From positions 620,001 through 684,000 of the forward strand of contig NZ_VSKL01000001.1 of assembly GCF_008086165.1 (NCBI RefSeq): a DNA stretch of 64,000 bases. Direction: 5' to 3'. A model generated the notes under the pieces. The model was not told the DNA's origin, did no database searches, and saw only the letters and a program-made list of their open reading frames with translations. Origin of the DNA: Algorimicrobium algoritergicola. GTDB taxonomy: Bacteria; Bacteroidota; Bacteroidia; Flavobacteriales; Flavobacteriaceae. Positions 43,940-52,538 of the stretch are shown piece by piece (position 1 is the stretch's first letter; each line of letters starts with the position of its first letter). The position numbers and the translations under genes are program-made.

Positions 43940-44473
43940 TTATAGTTGATAAATTTTGTCTTCGGATTTTATATCAGAAATAGAAATGCGTTCACTTCTA
44001 TTTCCATTAGATTCGGCTTTTTTATAGTTTAATTGCCAAGAATACCAAGAATGACTTAAGTCAACTAAATCAAAAGAAGAATATCTAATCAAATCTATAT
44101 TGATGCTTTTTAACTTGTTAACTGCTTCATCGATTCTAAACCTAATTGTCTTATCAATTGTATTAACATTAAAGGTATCTTTAATTATTGTAGATGTGTT
44201 ATTTATAGTTATATTAGGTAAGCTTCCATTTTTAATGAAATCATATATCTCACTTTCTACATGTCCATAAGGCATGGCCACAAAATCATTAAATAAATCA
44301 TCTAGTAATGAGGACTCTGAATCTTTTGTAGTTCCAACAGCGGAAACAAAGAACAAGAGTTTTAAGGCTTTTAAAACACTAATGTCATTTTGTTCATTGT
44401 CTGTAACTTCTTTGTGCCATTGGACTAATTTGAACAACAGGTACTCAAATGCAGATATCTTATCAGAGTTCAT
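43940..44473 (-). CDS. Panacea/SocA-like (DUF4065-related) protein, candidate antitoxin
   Basis: 177 residues from the ATG complementary to 44471-44473; an upstream in-frame ATG at 44534-44536 adds 21 residues. The pattern ISAFEYLLFKLVQ..., LKALKLLFFVSAV, FNDFVAMPYGHVESEIYDFI, VDLSHSWYSWQLNYKKAE and ISISDI follows the Panacea domain (SocA/DUF4065): an N-terminal helix, the KL(L/F) motif, an F-x-A-x-x-Y-G-x-V-like motif (here AMPYGHVESE) and an S-H-x-x-x-W-like motif. Panacea proteins are antitoxins paired with many unrelated toxins, often carrying membrane segments. The next gene, 12 bp downstream, encodes such a protein. The pair follows res on the same strand after a gap of about 90 bp. Confidence 0.68.
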   Translation of the reverse strand: MNSDKISAFEYLLFKLVQWHKEVTDNEQNDISVLKALKLLFFVSAVGTTKDSESSLLDDLFNDFVAMPYGHVESEIYDFIKNGSLPNITINNTSTIIKDTFNVNTIDKTIRFRIDEAVNKLKSINIDLIRYSSFDLVDLSHSWYSWQLNYKKAESNGNRSERISISDIKSEDKIYQL

Positions 44474-44566
44474 AATAATTTCAGATTGAGTTAGTTTATT
44501 GCAAAAGTAAGATAATATATTTAATTGGAATTCCAAAATACAAAATCTTAAGTTTTTTATAAAGAT

Positions 44567-47248
44567 TTAAAGCCCTCTAATTACCTCAATCACACTCCTA
44601 GCAGTATAAGTATTCTCAACATCTTTAGTTTCAAATACCATAAAGTATTTAAAGTCATCCCCGGCCTTTTCAGCCCAAGTCTTACCTAAAATATTTTTAT
44701 TTCTGCTGTCATCATTATCAAAAACATCTCCTTTAGTTTCCAACAGGATAATGTTTCCTTTTTTAGTGTAAAGAATAAAATCTGGATAATGATTAGAACT
44801 AAAACCGTTTAAAGCAAATCCTTTTCCTCTTTCAAGGTTCCTATGCCAAAACTCTATATTTTCAAGAGAAGAAACATCCATAATCATGTTTTGCTCAAAG
44901 TTATTCATGCTAGCTTCCCTGTCATAAAGCGATTTTCCAATAGTGGTGCTCGGATTTAAAAATGATAGAGATTCTGGAAATGTGAAATTTTCTTTAACAA
45001 TTATCTTGTTACTATCTATAAGCACCTTAAAACGTTCTTTAGCATAGGTATTGGTTAGCTCGTTTATCTTATCTCTAATCTTCTTTACATATATAAAATC
45101 ATTGTCTACAATGTCTCTAATTTGCTCACTAGAAAGATTATCAAAAATCCTGCTCACATATTTTTGTAGCTCTTGTTGAGAAATTGGGGTCATATCTCCA
45201 AGCTTGTTAACTATAATGCTGCTTATTTGATTTATTTGTGATGCTTTAGGTTTAGCCAGAATGGTATCAGTAAGCATTCTTTTTGCTATTTTAGAAAAAC
45301 TTTTTACAGTAGCTGTTTTCTTGTTTTCATCAAAATCGACTGCTGTTATTTGTTTAGAAAGTTCATCAAAACTAACTTGTGTGCTATAATTTGATAGCTT
45401 AAAACCATCTAATAAACTGACCTTGTTTAGGTATTGATCTTCTGAATTTAATTCTTCAAATAAGCTGATTTCTCCCAACTCATCATCTTCCACTTTTTTA
45501 AAGAATTGGGGTAATTTAATATTGGGAACTAAATCTTTAAATTGTGTGTCTAGCTTATAGACTTTAGGCGCCGTTTTCATGATGTCTGTAAATATGGAAG
45601 TGGTATCATCAATTTCAAGATCATTTACTTTTTGCTCAAAAGTTTGTCCTTCAACTTTAGCTCTTTCAGTTATTTGAGATACTAAAGTGTTTTGCTGACT
45701 GATGGTTTCTAAAGTTACTTCGTCATTTGGATTAAAGGCAACTTCATTAACATCAAAATCTTCATCGGAATGTATGTAACTGTCTGGTTTAGGTTCTTCA
45801 GAAAACAAGTTTTGGGTTAATATTTCATTCGGAGTTAATTCTTCTTCTGGAGCTTCTTCGGCATAATAATCATCTTTACTAAAACCTGACTCTTGTAAGC
45901 CTTTAACAATACTATCTAAAGTTTCATTGAATTTCGATGACGCTGTTAACACAAAAGACATATTTAATAAAGCTTCCTTGTGTTTTACCACATAAGGCTG
46001 TCTTAAAACGCGACCTAAAATTTGTTCCACTTCTACAGCTGAAGATTTGTCAGCCAAGGAGGCTAGTATGTAAGCATTAGGACAATCCCAACCCTCTTTT
46101 AAAGCATTTATTGTAATGATGTATTTAACAGGGCAATTTTTAGACATGAGGTCTATGCCTTTTAATTCGTCAATGCCACTTGTCTTAATCTTGATTTGTT
46201 CTTCTGGAATTTGAAGCTTTACTAGCTGGTCTTTTATCTTTTGAAAAGTGGTGTTATCTTTTCCTTTGATGTTGGACTGCGCTTGAAATAAAATTATGGG
46301 TCTTATGTATTTTCCTGTTAGCTTTTCTTCTTCAATAGCCAATAGTTCTAACTGCCTTTGAAGGTGTAAGGCACTGGTAATAACTTCTTCTTTTTTGTGG
46401 TGATTGTAAACCACTACAGGAAGTTTTACCATGTTTTCCTTTTTTAATGCTAATGCATTTACAAAAGAAATAATATTGCTATTCTCTTTAGGAGTAGCAG
46501 TTAAGTCCAATACTAAAGATGGATTTAGGTTGTTGAGCATTTCTACACTTAAATCACTTTCGGCATTGTGGCTTTCATCTACTATAACAATAGGGTTTAA
46601 GCTTCTTATTATATTAATTAAAGCAGTTTCATCTGTATCTGGCAATACCAATTCTTTATCTACAATAATGTTTCTGAAACTCTCTAATGCGCCATTTTCT
46701 TGAAAAACCTTTCTGTCATCCTTTTTTCTGGAATTAATGCGTAAACTACTAAAGTTGAATACAAAAATATTAAGTTGTTCTGTTACTGAAGTTGGATTGA
46801 AATTAGCGCCTTGAAGTAACTGATCTTTTTCATACACTTCAACTCTATTACCAAATAAGCTATTGAGTTTTTCTCTATAGGGGTGATTAGGGTTTGAAAG
46901 GTTGTCTACAGTTTGTTGTAGTAAATTAGACCAAGGCACTAACCAAACCACAGCTTTTGTATTGCCTTGATTAAAGTGCCTATTTATGGTATGAATGGCA
47001 TTACAAGCTATAAATGTTTTACCACCAGCAGTGGGCACTTTAATGGCTATATGTACAGCATTAGGAACATTATCCTTGTAGGGTTTCATGCCTGTAAAAG
47101 AACCATCTAACTGCGGGGTGTAGGGCATTCCTAATTTATCTTCCCAATATTGGTTAAATGCTTTTGCAGGTGTAGGCTCTTTTTGAACATAAGATAAAAA
47201 GTGCTCTAAATCTTTAATTACTCTATGTTGGTATGGTTTTAATTCCAT
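44567..47248 (-). CDS. res: Type III restriction enzyme, Res subunit (helicase-nuclease)
   Basis: 893 residues. Superfamily 2 helicase motifs: KVPTAGGKTFIACNAI (Walker A, about residue 70), VIVDESHNAE (motif II, about 213), LDLTATPKEN (motif III), ITINALKEGWDCPNAYILASL (motif V region) and EVEQILGRVLRQPYVVK (motif VI). The C-terminal PD-(D/E)xK-type nuclease is visible near residue 835: PDFILYTKKGNIILLETKGD. The subunit translocates along DNA and cuts unmodified DNA in complex with Mod. It lies 3 bp after rhuM in a tight minus-strand operon. The spacing of the motifs looks complete, so it is probably active. Confidence 0.94.
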   Translation of the reverse strand: MELKPYQHRVIKDLEHFLSYVQKEPTPAKAFNQYWEDKLGMPYTPQLDGSFTGMKPYKDNVPNAVHIAIKVPTAGGKTFIACNAIHTINRHFNQGNTKAVVWLVPWSNLLQQTVDNLSNPNHPYREKLNSLFGNRVEVYEKDQLLQGANFNPTSVTEQLNIFVFNFSSLRINSRKKDDRKVFQENGALESFRNIIVDKELVLPDTDETALINIIRSLNPIVIVDESHNAESDLSVEMLNNLNPSLVLDLTATPKENSNIISFVNALALKKENMVKLPVVVYNHHKKEEVITSALHLQRQLELLAIEEEKLTGKYIRPIILFQAQSNIKGKDNTTFQKIKDQLVKLQIPEEQIKIKTSGIDELKGIDLMSKNCPVKYIITINALKEGWDCPNAYILASLADKSSAVEVEQILGRVLRQPYVVKHKEALLNMSFVLTASSKFNETLDSIVKGLQESGFSKDDYYAEEAPEEELTPNEILTQNLFSEEPKPDSYIHSDEDFDVNEVAFNPNDEVTLETISQQNTLVSQITERAKVEGQTFEQKVNDLEIDDTTSIFTDIMKTAPKVYKLDTQFKDLVPNIKLPQFFKKVEDDELGEISLFEELNSEDQYLNKVSLLDGFKLSNYSTQVSFDELSKQITAVDFDENKKTATVKSFSKIAKRMLTDTILAKPKASQINQISSIIVNKLGDMTPISQQELQKYVSRIFDNLSSEQIRDIVDNDFIYVKKIRDKINELTNTYAKERFKVLIDSNKIIVKENFTFPESLSFLNPSTTIGKSLYDREASMNNFEQNMIMDVSSLENIEFWHRNLERGKGFALNGFSSNHYPDFILYTKKGNIILLETKGDVFDNDDSRNKNILGKTWAEKAGDDFKYFMVFETKDVENTYTARSVIEVIRGL

Positions 47249-47251
47249 TTT

Positions 47252-48244
47252 TTACTTCTTATTTAATTTCTTAATTTCCTTATCAAAATCAGAAATTATT
47301 TTTTGAGTTTTATTAAAAACCTCATATTCAGTTATTGCTTTTTTGTCTGCTTGAATTTTTGAAATTTTTCCTTTTCCTTGTAAAACTTTATAGTCATTAA
47401 AGTTTAAAAACTTGTTTACACTTTCGGCTAAACCATTCATTGTAAATGTATTTTCCCTTTCTATCAGACCTTCAATATAATCAAAGTAAGAAGTTACTGT
47501 TCTTTCCAACTGTTTTATTTCCTTTTCTTGCAGGTAGTTTTTAGCTATAACTACATCTTGTTTTAAAACCCGGCCATCAGGGCTGTTTTTCCATGTAGTA
47601 AGACCCATTTTATCTGCTTTTTTATTGGCTTTGGTAAAAATGATTTCTGGTGCTGTTTTTCCTGTAATGGCAAAATGAAACTTGTTCTGAATCATGGCAT
47701 AGAAGCTTTTTGTAATGTCAGAGCTCTTGTCATAATCTATACAGCATTCAGCAAAAATATCGGTAACTTGTTGGTAAACTCTCCTTTCACTAGCTCTAAT
47801 TGAACGTACTCTTTGTAAAAGTTCTTTAAAGTAATCCTTGCCAAACATGGACTGTCCTTGTTTTAATCTATCATCATCCATAACAAAACCTTTAATAATA
47901 TATTCTTTTAAGGTTTTGGTAGCCCATATTCTAAACTGGGTTGCTTTACTAGAGTTTACGCGATAACCGACAGAAATTATGGCATCCAAATTATAATGCT
48001 TTACCTTGTAGTTCTTGCCATCTGATGCAGTTGTCGAGAAAACCTCGGTAACTGAATTCTCGCTTAATTCATTGCTTTCAAATATGTTTTTTAAATGTAG
48101 AGATATATTATCTATAGAACAATCAAATAACTGTGACATAGCTTTTTGCGAAAGCCATAACATTTCATTTTGAAGTAAAACATCAACTCTTACTTCCCCA
48201 CTTGGAGCTGTATATAAAATAAATTTCTTTAAAGTTTCGTCCAT
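47252..48244 (-). CDS. RhuM-family protein inside the type III R-M operon
   Basis: 330 residues. The N-terminal half matches the RhuM (virulence-protein RhuM, Bro-N/KilA-like) pattern: WLSQKAMSQLFDCSIDNISLHLKNIF, KHYNLDAIISVGYRVNSSKATQFRIWATKTLKEYI. The middle contains IFAECCIDYDKSSDITKSFYAMIQNKFHFAITGKTAPEII, typical of the family. RhuM proteins are often found in restriction or toxin loci; their role is not settled. Gaps of 3 bp on both sides place it between mod and res in a single transcript. Confidence 0.88.
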   Translation of the reverse strand: MDETLKKFILYTAPSGEVRVDVLLQNEMLWLSQKAMSQLFDCSIDNISLHLKNIFESNELSENSVTEVFSTTASDGKNYKVKHYNLDAIISVGYRVNSSKATQFRIWATKTLKEYIIKGFVMDDDRLKQGQSMFGKDYFKELLQRVRSIRASERRVYQQVTDIFAECCIDYDKSSDITKSFYAMIQNKFHFAITGKTAPEIIFTKANKKADKMGLTTWKNSPDGRVLKQDVVIAKNYLQEKEIKQLERTVTSYFDYIEGLIERENTFTMNGLAESVNKFLNFNDYKVLQGKGKISKIQADKKAITEYEVFNKTQKIISDFDKEIKKLNKK

Positions 48245-48247
48245 AAT

Positions 48248-49855
48248 CTAAAAGCGGGTTATATCTCTTGGTATCTTTTTAAACACAATATTGTATTTAT
48301 CCATAATAGTTTGGTCTAGCAAACAGTTGTCTGCATATATAATGTACTGGCTAGCTTTAGTTTTTATAGACCTTAAAAAGCTTTCATCTAAAGTTGTCAT
48401 ACTATCATTTTGGTAGTAAAAATAACAAGCCGTACCATTTTTAGCACCTAATAAGTAAGCTTCTTTTGGTTTTTTAAAGGGTTGTTTGGCTTCACTGTAC
48501 CAAACATATTCTAGTATTTTATCTAATTCAATCTCCTCATTTAAAAAACCGTCATCTAAAAACAAAGGCTGCCCTAACTCATAATATGTAAAATCGCCAC
48601 CTGTACCTTCAACTACTTTTTTATCTTCTCCATAGCCATTAATGACTCTTTTTACGCGTTCAGCTGTTATGGTATTGGCGTAGTCTTCCATTTCTACTAA
48701 AATGAATTTTCTATTGGCATTATCCTCTTTATTTAAGTTTAAGACTGCATGAGCTGTAGTTCCAGAGCCAGAAAATGAATCTAGTACAATTGAGTTGTCA
48801 TCAGTAGTTTGGTATATTAATGATTCTATGAGAGAGATAGGTTTTGAATAATCAAAAACTTTATTTCCAAAAATTTCATTTAAGGCTTTAGTGCCCTCGG
48901 TATTAAGTCCAGAAACAAGTTTTAGTTTTCTGTTTTTTGTTGTGGGCTTTTCAATCCATGTTGATACAGGATTAATTGTAGATTTTAAATCACTTAAAAA
49001 CCTTTTTGTCATAGGTCTTTTACTTGAATCATCAGGAAAATAGACTCTTCCTGATTTAATTCTTTCTTCCATTGATTCAGGAATATAAGCCCAAACTCTA
49101 GACTCGCTAGCAGGAAATACCATCCCGTTTTTTGGATTTATTAAATCATAAAATTGATTAGGTCTTTGGCTTTTAGTCATTCCCACTGTCAAATCACCTA
49201 AAACCCAAGGTCCATTAGGGTCATTGTCTGGATTAGTATAGCCTTTATAATCTTTGTCTTCTCCTCTAATTACTTGCTGTTTAAATCGGGAATAGCATAG
49301 TATATATTCATGGTCTACAGAAATATTGTTTTGTGATAATTGAGAAGAAGAGCGTCTTTTCCATACGAAGGTTGACATATAGTTAGAATGTCCAAAAATT
49401 TCATCACAAATAGTCTTAAGATGTCCATATTCAGAATCATCAATACTAATAAAGATTACGCCTTTAAATGACAGTAACTTTTGTAGTAACTTTAATCTTG
49501 GATACATCATGCAAAGCCATTTATCATGTCTGCTTAAATCTTCACTTTCTTTACCTACTACTTGTCCTAACCATTTTTTTAGTTTAGGGTCACTCACGTT
49601 ATCATTATATACCCAACCTTCATTACCTGTATTATAAGGTGGGTCAATATAAATACAATCAACTTTACCTTCATATTCTGGTAATAAACTTTTTAAGGCT
49701 TCCAGGTTATCGCCATGTATTATTTTGTTATCAGAAGAAGTATCATTGGTTTCTTTGCCATTAGCAAAGGTGTATTGAGGCTCTAAAGTTTTAAAAGGTA
49801 CATCTTGATGATGGTTAATTACTTTTTCTTTTCCTATCCAGTTTAATGTTGGCAT
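48248..49855 (-). CDS. mod: Type III DNA methyltransferase, Mod subunit
   Basis: 535 residues, N6-adenine or N4-cytosine methylase of the beta order: the catalytic motif DCIYIDPPYNTGNEGW comes first (residues about 67-82) and the S-adenosylmethionine motif VLDSFSGSGTTAHAVL later (about 357-372), with the target-recognition region between them. LLPEYEGKVDCIYIDPPYN is the usual type III context. It methylates the recognition site and guides the Res subunit. The recognition sequence cannot be predicted here. It starts 4 bp after the XRE gene. Confidence 0.94.
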   Translation of the reverse strand: MPTLNWIGKEKVINHHQDVPFKTLEPQYTFANGKETNDTSSDNKIIHGDNLEALKSLLPEYEGKVDCIYIDPPYNTGNEGWVYNDNVSDPKLKKWLGQVVGKESEDLSRHDKWLCMMYPRLKLLQKLLSFKGVIFISIDDSEYGHLKTICDEIFGHSNYMSTFVWKRRSSSQLSQNNISVDHEYILCYSRFKQQVIRGEDKDYKGYTNPDNDPNGPWVLGDLTVGMTKSQRPNQFYDLINPKNGMVFPASESRVWAYIPESMEERIKSGRVYFPDDSSKRPMTKRFLSDLKSTINPVSTWIEKPTTKNRKLKLVSGLNTEGTKALNEIFGNKVFDYSKPISLIESLIYQTTDDNSIVLDSFSGSGTTAHAVLNLNKEDNANRKFILVEMEDYANTITAERVKRVINGYGEDKKVVEGTGGDFTYYELGQPLFLDDGFLNEEIELDKILEYVWYSEAKQPFKKPKEAYLLGAKNGTACYFYYQNDSMTTLDESFLRSIKTKASQYIIYADNCLLDQTIMDKYNIVFKKIPRDITRF

Positions 49856-49859
49856 ATAG

Positions 49860-50153
49860 TTAGTTCTTTACTTCTGTTTTAATTCTTTTTAAGGCTAATT
49901 TAATGGCGTCTACGGCTACATCTTCTCCCTTTACATCTTCATATATTTTTTCGCTTAACCATAACTTTAAAAGCTGGCGGTGTTCTATATCTAAAGCTAT
50001 GGCAAGTTTTTCAATTTGCTCTCTTGTTGGTTTTCTATCTCCTTTTTCAATTTTGCTTATTAAAGCCGTATCTACATCTATCATAGAAGCTACTTCACGC
50101 AATAATAGGTTTTTAGTTTCCCTTTTAGATTTTAATAATTCTGATAATATCAT
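49860..50153 (-). CDS. XRE-type regulator of the R-M operon
   Basis: 97 residues. A Cro/C1-type HTH fills the first 60 residues: LKSKRETKNLLLREVASMIDVDTALISKIEKGDRKPTREQIEKLA. A C-terminal helical tail (DVAVDAIKLALKRIKTEVKN) may mediate dimerisation. It is the first gene of the XRE-mod-rhuM-res run, as expected of a controller protein that times restriction after methylation. The next 200 bp upstream contain the probable operator. Confidence 0.88.
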   Translation of the reverse strand: MILSELLKSKRETKNLLLREVASMIDVDTALISKIEKGDRKPTREQIEKLAIALDIEHRQLLKLWLSEKIYEDVKGEDVAVDAIKLALKRIKTEVKN

Positions 50154-50433
50154 TTAGTAGTCAAATTATAGCTTGTCAAATAATGTCTAAATCTAACTAG
50201 AAAATTTGGTATAAAAAATTTTTGAAATAATATTTTTTTGATGCTCTGTGAGGGAACAAATTACCCTCTCTCAACACCCGCACTAATTTACAGGAGGAAT
50301 CCTCCCCCTACCACTATTTTAGAAATGAAATTTTACAGGCAGGATAATAAATTCAAGGTGATAGTTGAGGTTTATTTTCTGTGAGTATTTCATTTTCTGC
50401 GTGGTTTACTACAACTCAAAAATTTTAGAAACA
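50154..50433. other. Divergent control region upstream of the R-M operon
   Basis: A 280-bp gap between divergent genes. It holds an inverted repeat GGAGGAATCCTCC (near 50295-50307) inside a G/C-rich island and AT-rich flanks, likely containing the promoters of the XRE operon and of the plus-strand gene. No further gene is seen. Confidence 0.5.
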
Positions 50434-50829
50434 ATGGTTAGAATTATTAATTACAAAGAAAGACAAAAGGAGGATGGTACATCATTTTTTGTTTTGGAAC
50501 TGCAAGGTGGCATTGAAATGGTGCAATCTAAAGAAACGGGCAGCTTTTATGCTACTGCCAAGAAAACTTATATTCCTTCAACATTTGATGAAGATGTATG
50601 TGCAGCTTTAATAGGAACAGAAATGGCGGGTAAAATTGTTAAAGAATCGTGTGAACCTTTTACCTATACCATTAAAGAAACAGGTGAAGAGGTTACATTA
50701 AATCACAGATGGGTTTATGCAGCAGAGGATGTTGTAAAACCAAAGCGAGAAACGTTTATGCCTAATCATAACGTAATTGCAAAGTCTGAAGTGTTTTCTA
50801 AAAACGGTATTTTGGAACCAACAATGTAA
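50434..50829 (+). CDS. Conserved element protein of unknown function
   Basis: 131 residues from the ATG at 50434 (MVRIINYKERQKEDGTSFF); the open frame reaches 23 codons further up to a TTG without coding character. Beta-rich, with FVLELQGGIEMVQSKETGSFYATAKKTYIPS in the first half. No cysteine or P-loop motif is present. I recognise it only as a type of small protein seen beside RadC/DUF3871 genes in flavobacterial elements. It is followed by a hairpin with a 15-bp stem. Confidence 0.65.
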   Translation: MVRIINYKERQKEDGTSFFVLELQGGIEMVQSKETGSFYATAKKTYIPSTFDEDVCAALIGTEMAGKIVKESCEPFTYTIKETGEEVTLNHRWVYAAEDVVKPKRETFMPNHNVIAKSEVFSKNGILEPTM

Positions 50830-50836
50830 AAAATAT

Positions 50837-50867
50837 TAGCCTAGTCTATAAATTATAGATTGGGCTA
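50837..50867. terminator. Hairpin after the element protein gene
   Basis: TAGCCTAGTCTATAA pairs with TTATAGATTGGGCTA (two wobbles). A weak T run (TTTTATT) follows, so it is a probable terminator. Confidence 0.55.
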
Positions 50868-51172
50868 TATGTTTTATTGCTCCCATTGTTTCAGACCTAG
50901 AGAAATAAAAGAGAGCCTTATTATATTGGATATATAATTAATTTTAAAGGTAAGAGCTTATAGGTGTAAAATGGTTTAGAAAAGCCTAAAGAAAGAAAAG
51001 AACCAAAAGAAAGAAACCTTATATAGTTTTCCTCTTTACCATATTATAAAAATTTGAGAAGAATTTCGCTGAAGTGTTTCAGAAAGAAACTTCTTTGTCA
51101 AAGGTGTATATAAAAAATTAGAATATAGCAGTAATTATTAATTATCTTCCTAGGGAACTAAATTTTATTAAT
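50868..51172. other. Purine-rich gap before the RadC-like gene
   Basis: About 300 bp with several A/G-rich stretches (AAAGAAAGAAAAGAACC) and an imperfect GAAG-GTTTC / GAAACTTC hairpin near 51075-51095. No gene is seen; the promoter of the RadC-like gene is presumably here. Confidence 0.4.
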
Positions 51173-51610
51173 ATGAAAATATCAGAAATAAGTGTTTCAT
51201 ATTCAGGTGGAAACAAAATGAAACAAAAGGTAAGAAACAGTAAAGACAGCTATGATATTTTATTAGGATGTTGGGATAAAAATATTATAGAATTACAAGA
51301 AGAATTTAAAGTTTTACTGCTAAATCGTAGTAATTCGGTCTTGGGCATATATGCACTTTCTAAAGGTGGTGTTTCAGGAACAGTAGTAGATCCTAAACTG
51401 GTGTTTAGTGTAGCTTTAAAATGTAATGCAAGTAACATTATCATAGCGCATAATCATCCTAGTGGAAACTTATCCCCAAGTGAAGCTGATAAACGGATAA
51501 CTATAAAATTGAAGAAAGCTGGAGAGTTTTTGGATATTGAACTGTTAGACCATGTAATTATTACAAAAAGTGGTTTTTATAGTTTTGCAGATAATGGATT
51601 GATAAAATAA
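51173..51610 (+). CDS. JAB-domain (RadC-like) protein
   Basis: 145 residues. The metallo-isopeptidase-like core is intact: FKVLLLNRSNSVLGIYALSKGG near residues 45-66, then IIAHNHPSGNLSPSEADKRIT (the HxHPSG...D zinc motif, about 98-117), DIELLDHVIIT and SGFYSFAD. It lacks the N-terminal HhH domain of chromosomal RadC, as usual for the versions in mobile elements. Suggested roles include DNA repair or relief of host defence, none settled. A strong hairpin follows the gene. Confidence 0.9.
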   Translation: MKISEISVSYSGGNKMKQKVRNSKDSYDILLGCWDKNIIELQEEFKVLLLNRSNSVLGIYALSKGGVSGTVVDPKLVFSVALKCNASNIIIAHNHPSGNLSPSEADKRITIKLKKAGEFLDIELLDHVIITKSGFYSFADNGLIK

Positions 51611-51616
51611 TCTTAT

Positions 51617-51671
51617 AGTCCCGTTTTTTCCAAAGTTACATTTAGTGATTTGGAAAAAAAGGGGACTTTTT
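51617..51671. terminator. Terminator after the RadC-like gene
   Basis: A long hairpin: AGTCCCGTTTTTTCCAAA pairs with TTTGGAAAAAAAGGGGACT with one bulge, followed by TTTTTGT. Confidence 0.75.
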
Positions 51672-51766
51672 GTCTTTTGTGTATTTGTTAATGGAAGTGG
51701 AGGCGGTATTCAAGAACAAATTACTGAACCATATAAGCTTTACAGATAGTTATTAATAGCTAAATA

Positions 51767-51997
51767 TTAATTCTTGGCCTCTAGGTTTACAATATCGCAT
51801 AGACCAATACCCAGATTATCAGCAATTCGTTTTAAAGTGTATAAAGTAGGGTTAGTGCCATCAGCTTCTAAAAGACTTAAATTAGATTTTTCAATCTTGC
51901 ATTTAGCAGCAAGGTCTTGTTGAGCAATACCTTTTTCCTCTCTTAACATTTTAACTCGCTTTCCAATTGCTAACTGAAGTTGCTCTTTATCATCCAT
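51767..51997 (-). CDS. Small XRE-type regulator
   Basis: 76 residues that are almost entirely one Cro/C1 HTH: LAIGKRVKMLREEKGIAQQDLAAKCKIEKSNLSLLEADGTNPTLYTLKRIADNLGI. It is divergent from the small membrane protein gene at 52107. It probably regulates itself and the plus-strand genes of the right part of the element. Three copies of the word AATGATAA, or its close relatives, lie in the intergenic strip 52024-52070 and could be its operator. Confidence 0.87.
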   Translation of the reverse strand: MDDKEQLQLAIGKRVKMLREEKGIAQQDLAAKCKIEKSNLSLLEADGTNPTLYTLKRIADNLGIGLCDIVNLEAKN

Positions 51998-52106
51998 TTT
52001 AAACTACTTATTATCTAGTTATTAAAAATGATAATTAAGTGTATTGTTTTGGTTATCATAAATGATAAAACAAGTATGTTTGTTGAATAAATTAAAATAT
52101 TGTGAT

Positions 52107-52523
52107 ATGAAATTTTTAAAATATTTGCTCTTTATTATTGTTGCTTTTCTATTAATTCTGTTAGTTGATATTGTTTTTTTTTACTTTATGAAAGAATATG
52201 CTAGTATGGGAATTCTCATGCAAATAATTATTGCAATTGCGTCAGGTACTTTAGGTTTAGCAATGATTAGTTTGGCTACTACCTGGGTAACCGAGTATAT
52301 TTCTGAAATATCCCCTAGTCTTAAATTTGCTTCTAGGACATTTATTATATTAAGTATTTTGAATGTGCTTTTTTGGTTAATTTTTATTTGGCAAGAGGAT
52401 AATTTAGGAGTTTTCGCATCTATAGTACTTTCAATTCTGATTCTATTTATAACTTTTAGTTTTTGTTCAGCAAACACAGGTCCTAAAATATCTGCAATGA
52501 TGAAGGAAAAGGAGTTGATTTAG
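52107..52523 (+). CDS. Small four-helix membrane protein
   Basis: 138 residues from the ATG at 52107 (MKFLKYLLFIIVAFLLILLV); a frame reaching up to 52062 adds 15 residues. Four hydrophobic segments follow one another with short loops. No recognised family. It is divergent from the XRE regulator and 15 bp upstream of the 410-residue protein gene, with which it is probably co-transcribed. Confidence 0.65.
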   Translation: MKFLKYLLFIIVAFLLILLVDIVFFYFMKEYASMGILMQIIIAIASGTLGLAMISLATTWVTEYISEISPSLKFASRTFIILSILNVLFWLIFIWQEDNLGVFASIVLSILILFITFSFCSANTGPKISAMMKEKELI

Positions 52524-52538
52524 AAATTAGTAAAAACT

